NCBI GenBank assembly: GCA_035252155.1
Contig: DATFDL010000456.1
Coordinates: 1 to 6,575 of the forward strand
Length of the DNA stretch: 6,575 bases
Direction of reading: 5' to 3'
Origin: JAICLL01 sp035252155
GTDB taxonomy: Bacteria > Planctomycetota > Planctomycetia > Pirellulales > JAICIG01
The position numbers and the translations under genes were made by a program. The notes under the pieces are model-generated. The model made no database searches, was not told where the DNA came from, and was given only the letters and a program-made list of their open reading frames with translations. How positions within the stretch are numbered: position 1 is the first letter of the stretch; each line of letters opens with the position of its first letter. Shown here piece after piece: positions 6,475 through 6,575 of the stretch.

Positions 6475-6575
6475 GGAGGTAGGGTACGGCGACATGATAG
6501 CTTGTTTTGAGATCTCTGGAGGTTCGAGGCGCCGTCTGGTGGCCGCTGCACGTCGTCCAGTGCGCAGCGTCAAGG
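6475..6575. other. Unresolved right edge, open on both strands
   Basis: On the plus strand an ATG at 6494 opens a frame of 27 codons that runs off the window; AGGAGG at 6474-6479 is a good Shine-Dalgarno but sits 14 bases away, which is long. On the minus strand a frame is open from the right edge to TAG at 6474-6472, and could equally be the tail of a gene lying upstream of the haem protein. Neither short peptide is recognisable. Codon third positions are less GC-rich than in the window's real genes for both. I cannot choose between a gene start, a gene end and non-coding sequence. Confidence 0.3.

Noticed and set aside
6160..6510. Plus-strand open frame of 116 codons across the right intergenic region.
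   Set aside because: Most of it is translated repeat sequence (GQAFQPD, VGNALHG), and its start overlaps the haem protein's signal peptide region. Such peptides are commonly mis-annotated from intergenic repeats.

Overview
The window (6575 bp, GC-rich) most likely comes from a planctomycete, probably of the Pirellula/Blastopirellula type. The strongest evidence is the 989-residue minus-strand protein. It joins a sugar-dehydrogenase-like beta-propeller to a C-terminal CxxCH haem domain, a combination typical of Planctomycetes and Verrucomicrobia. A PEP-CTERM surface protein and intergenic repeats beginning GTAGG fit the same picture. No rRNA, tRNA, CRISPR array, transposase or recognisable defence system is present.

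Layout. (1) Positions 2-751, plus strand: the C-terminal 249 residues of a family 4-type (GT-B) glycosyltransferase whose start lies outside the window. (2) 752-881: a short intergenic stretch filled by a near-perfect inverted repeat of about 100 bp. (3) 882-2075, plus: a complete membrane-anchored family 2 glycosyltransferase. (4) 2076-2206: a spacer holding a bulged stem-loop and a strong Shine-Dalgarno. (5) 2207-3160, plus: an exported PEP-CTERM protein. (6) 3161-3236: a convergent gap with an excellent intrinsic terminator. (7) 3237-6206, minus: the large haem-binding dehydrogenase-like protein, starting at GTG. (8) 6207-6575: no convincing gene, but several repeats and hairpins. The last 100 bases are open on both strands and cannot be resolved from the window.

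How the genes may fit together. The two glycosyltransferases look like the tail of an exopolysaccharide or surface glycan cluster. A PEP-CTERM protein beside them agrees with the known association of the exosortase/PEP-CTERM system with exopolysaccharide loci, but no exosortase is visible here and the link is inferred. The haem protein is convergent, has its own start signals and is probably an independent periplasmic oxidoreductase unit.

Overall the coding content is ordinary for a planctomycete. The material most worth a second look is intergenic: two roughly 100-bp elements bounded by GTAGG...CCTACACG, and a cluster of GTAGGGAACG repeats.
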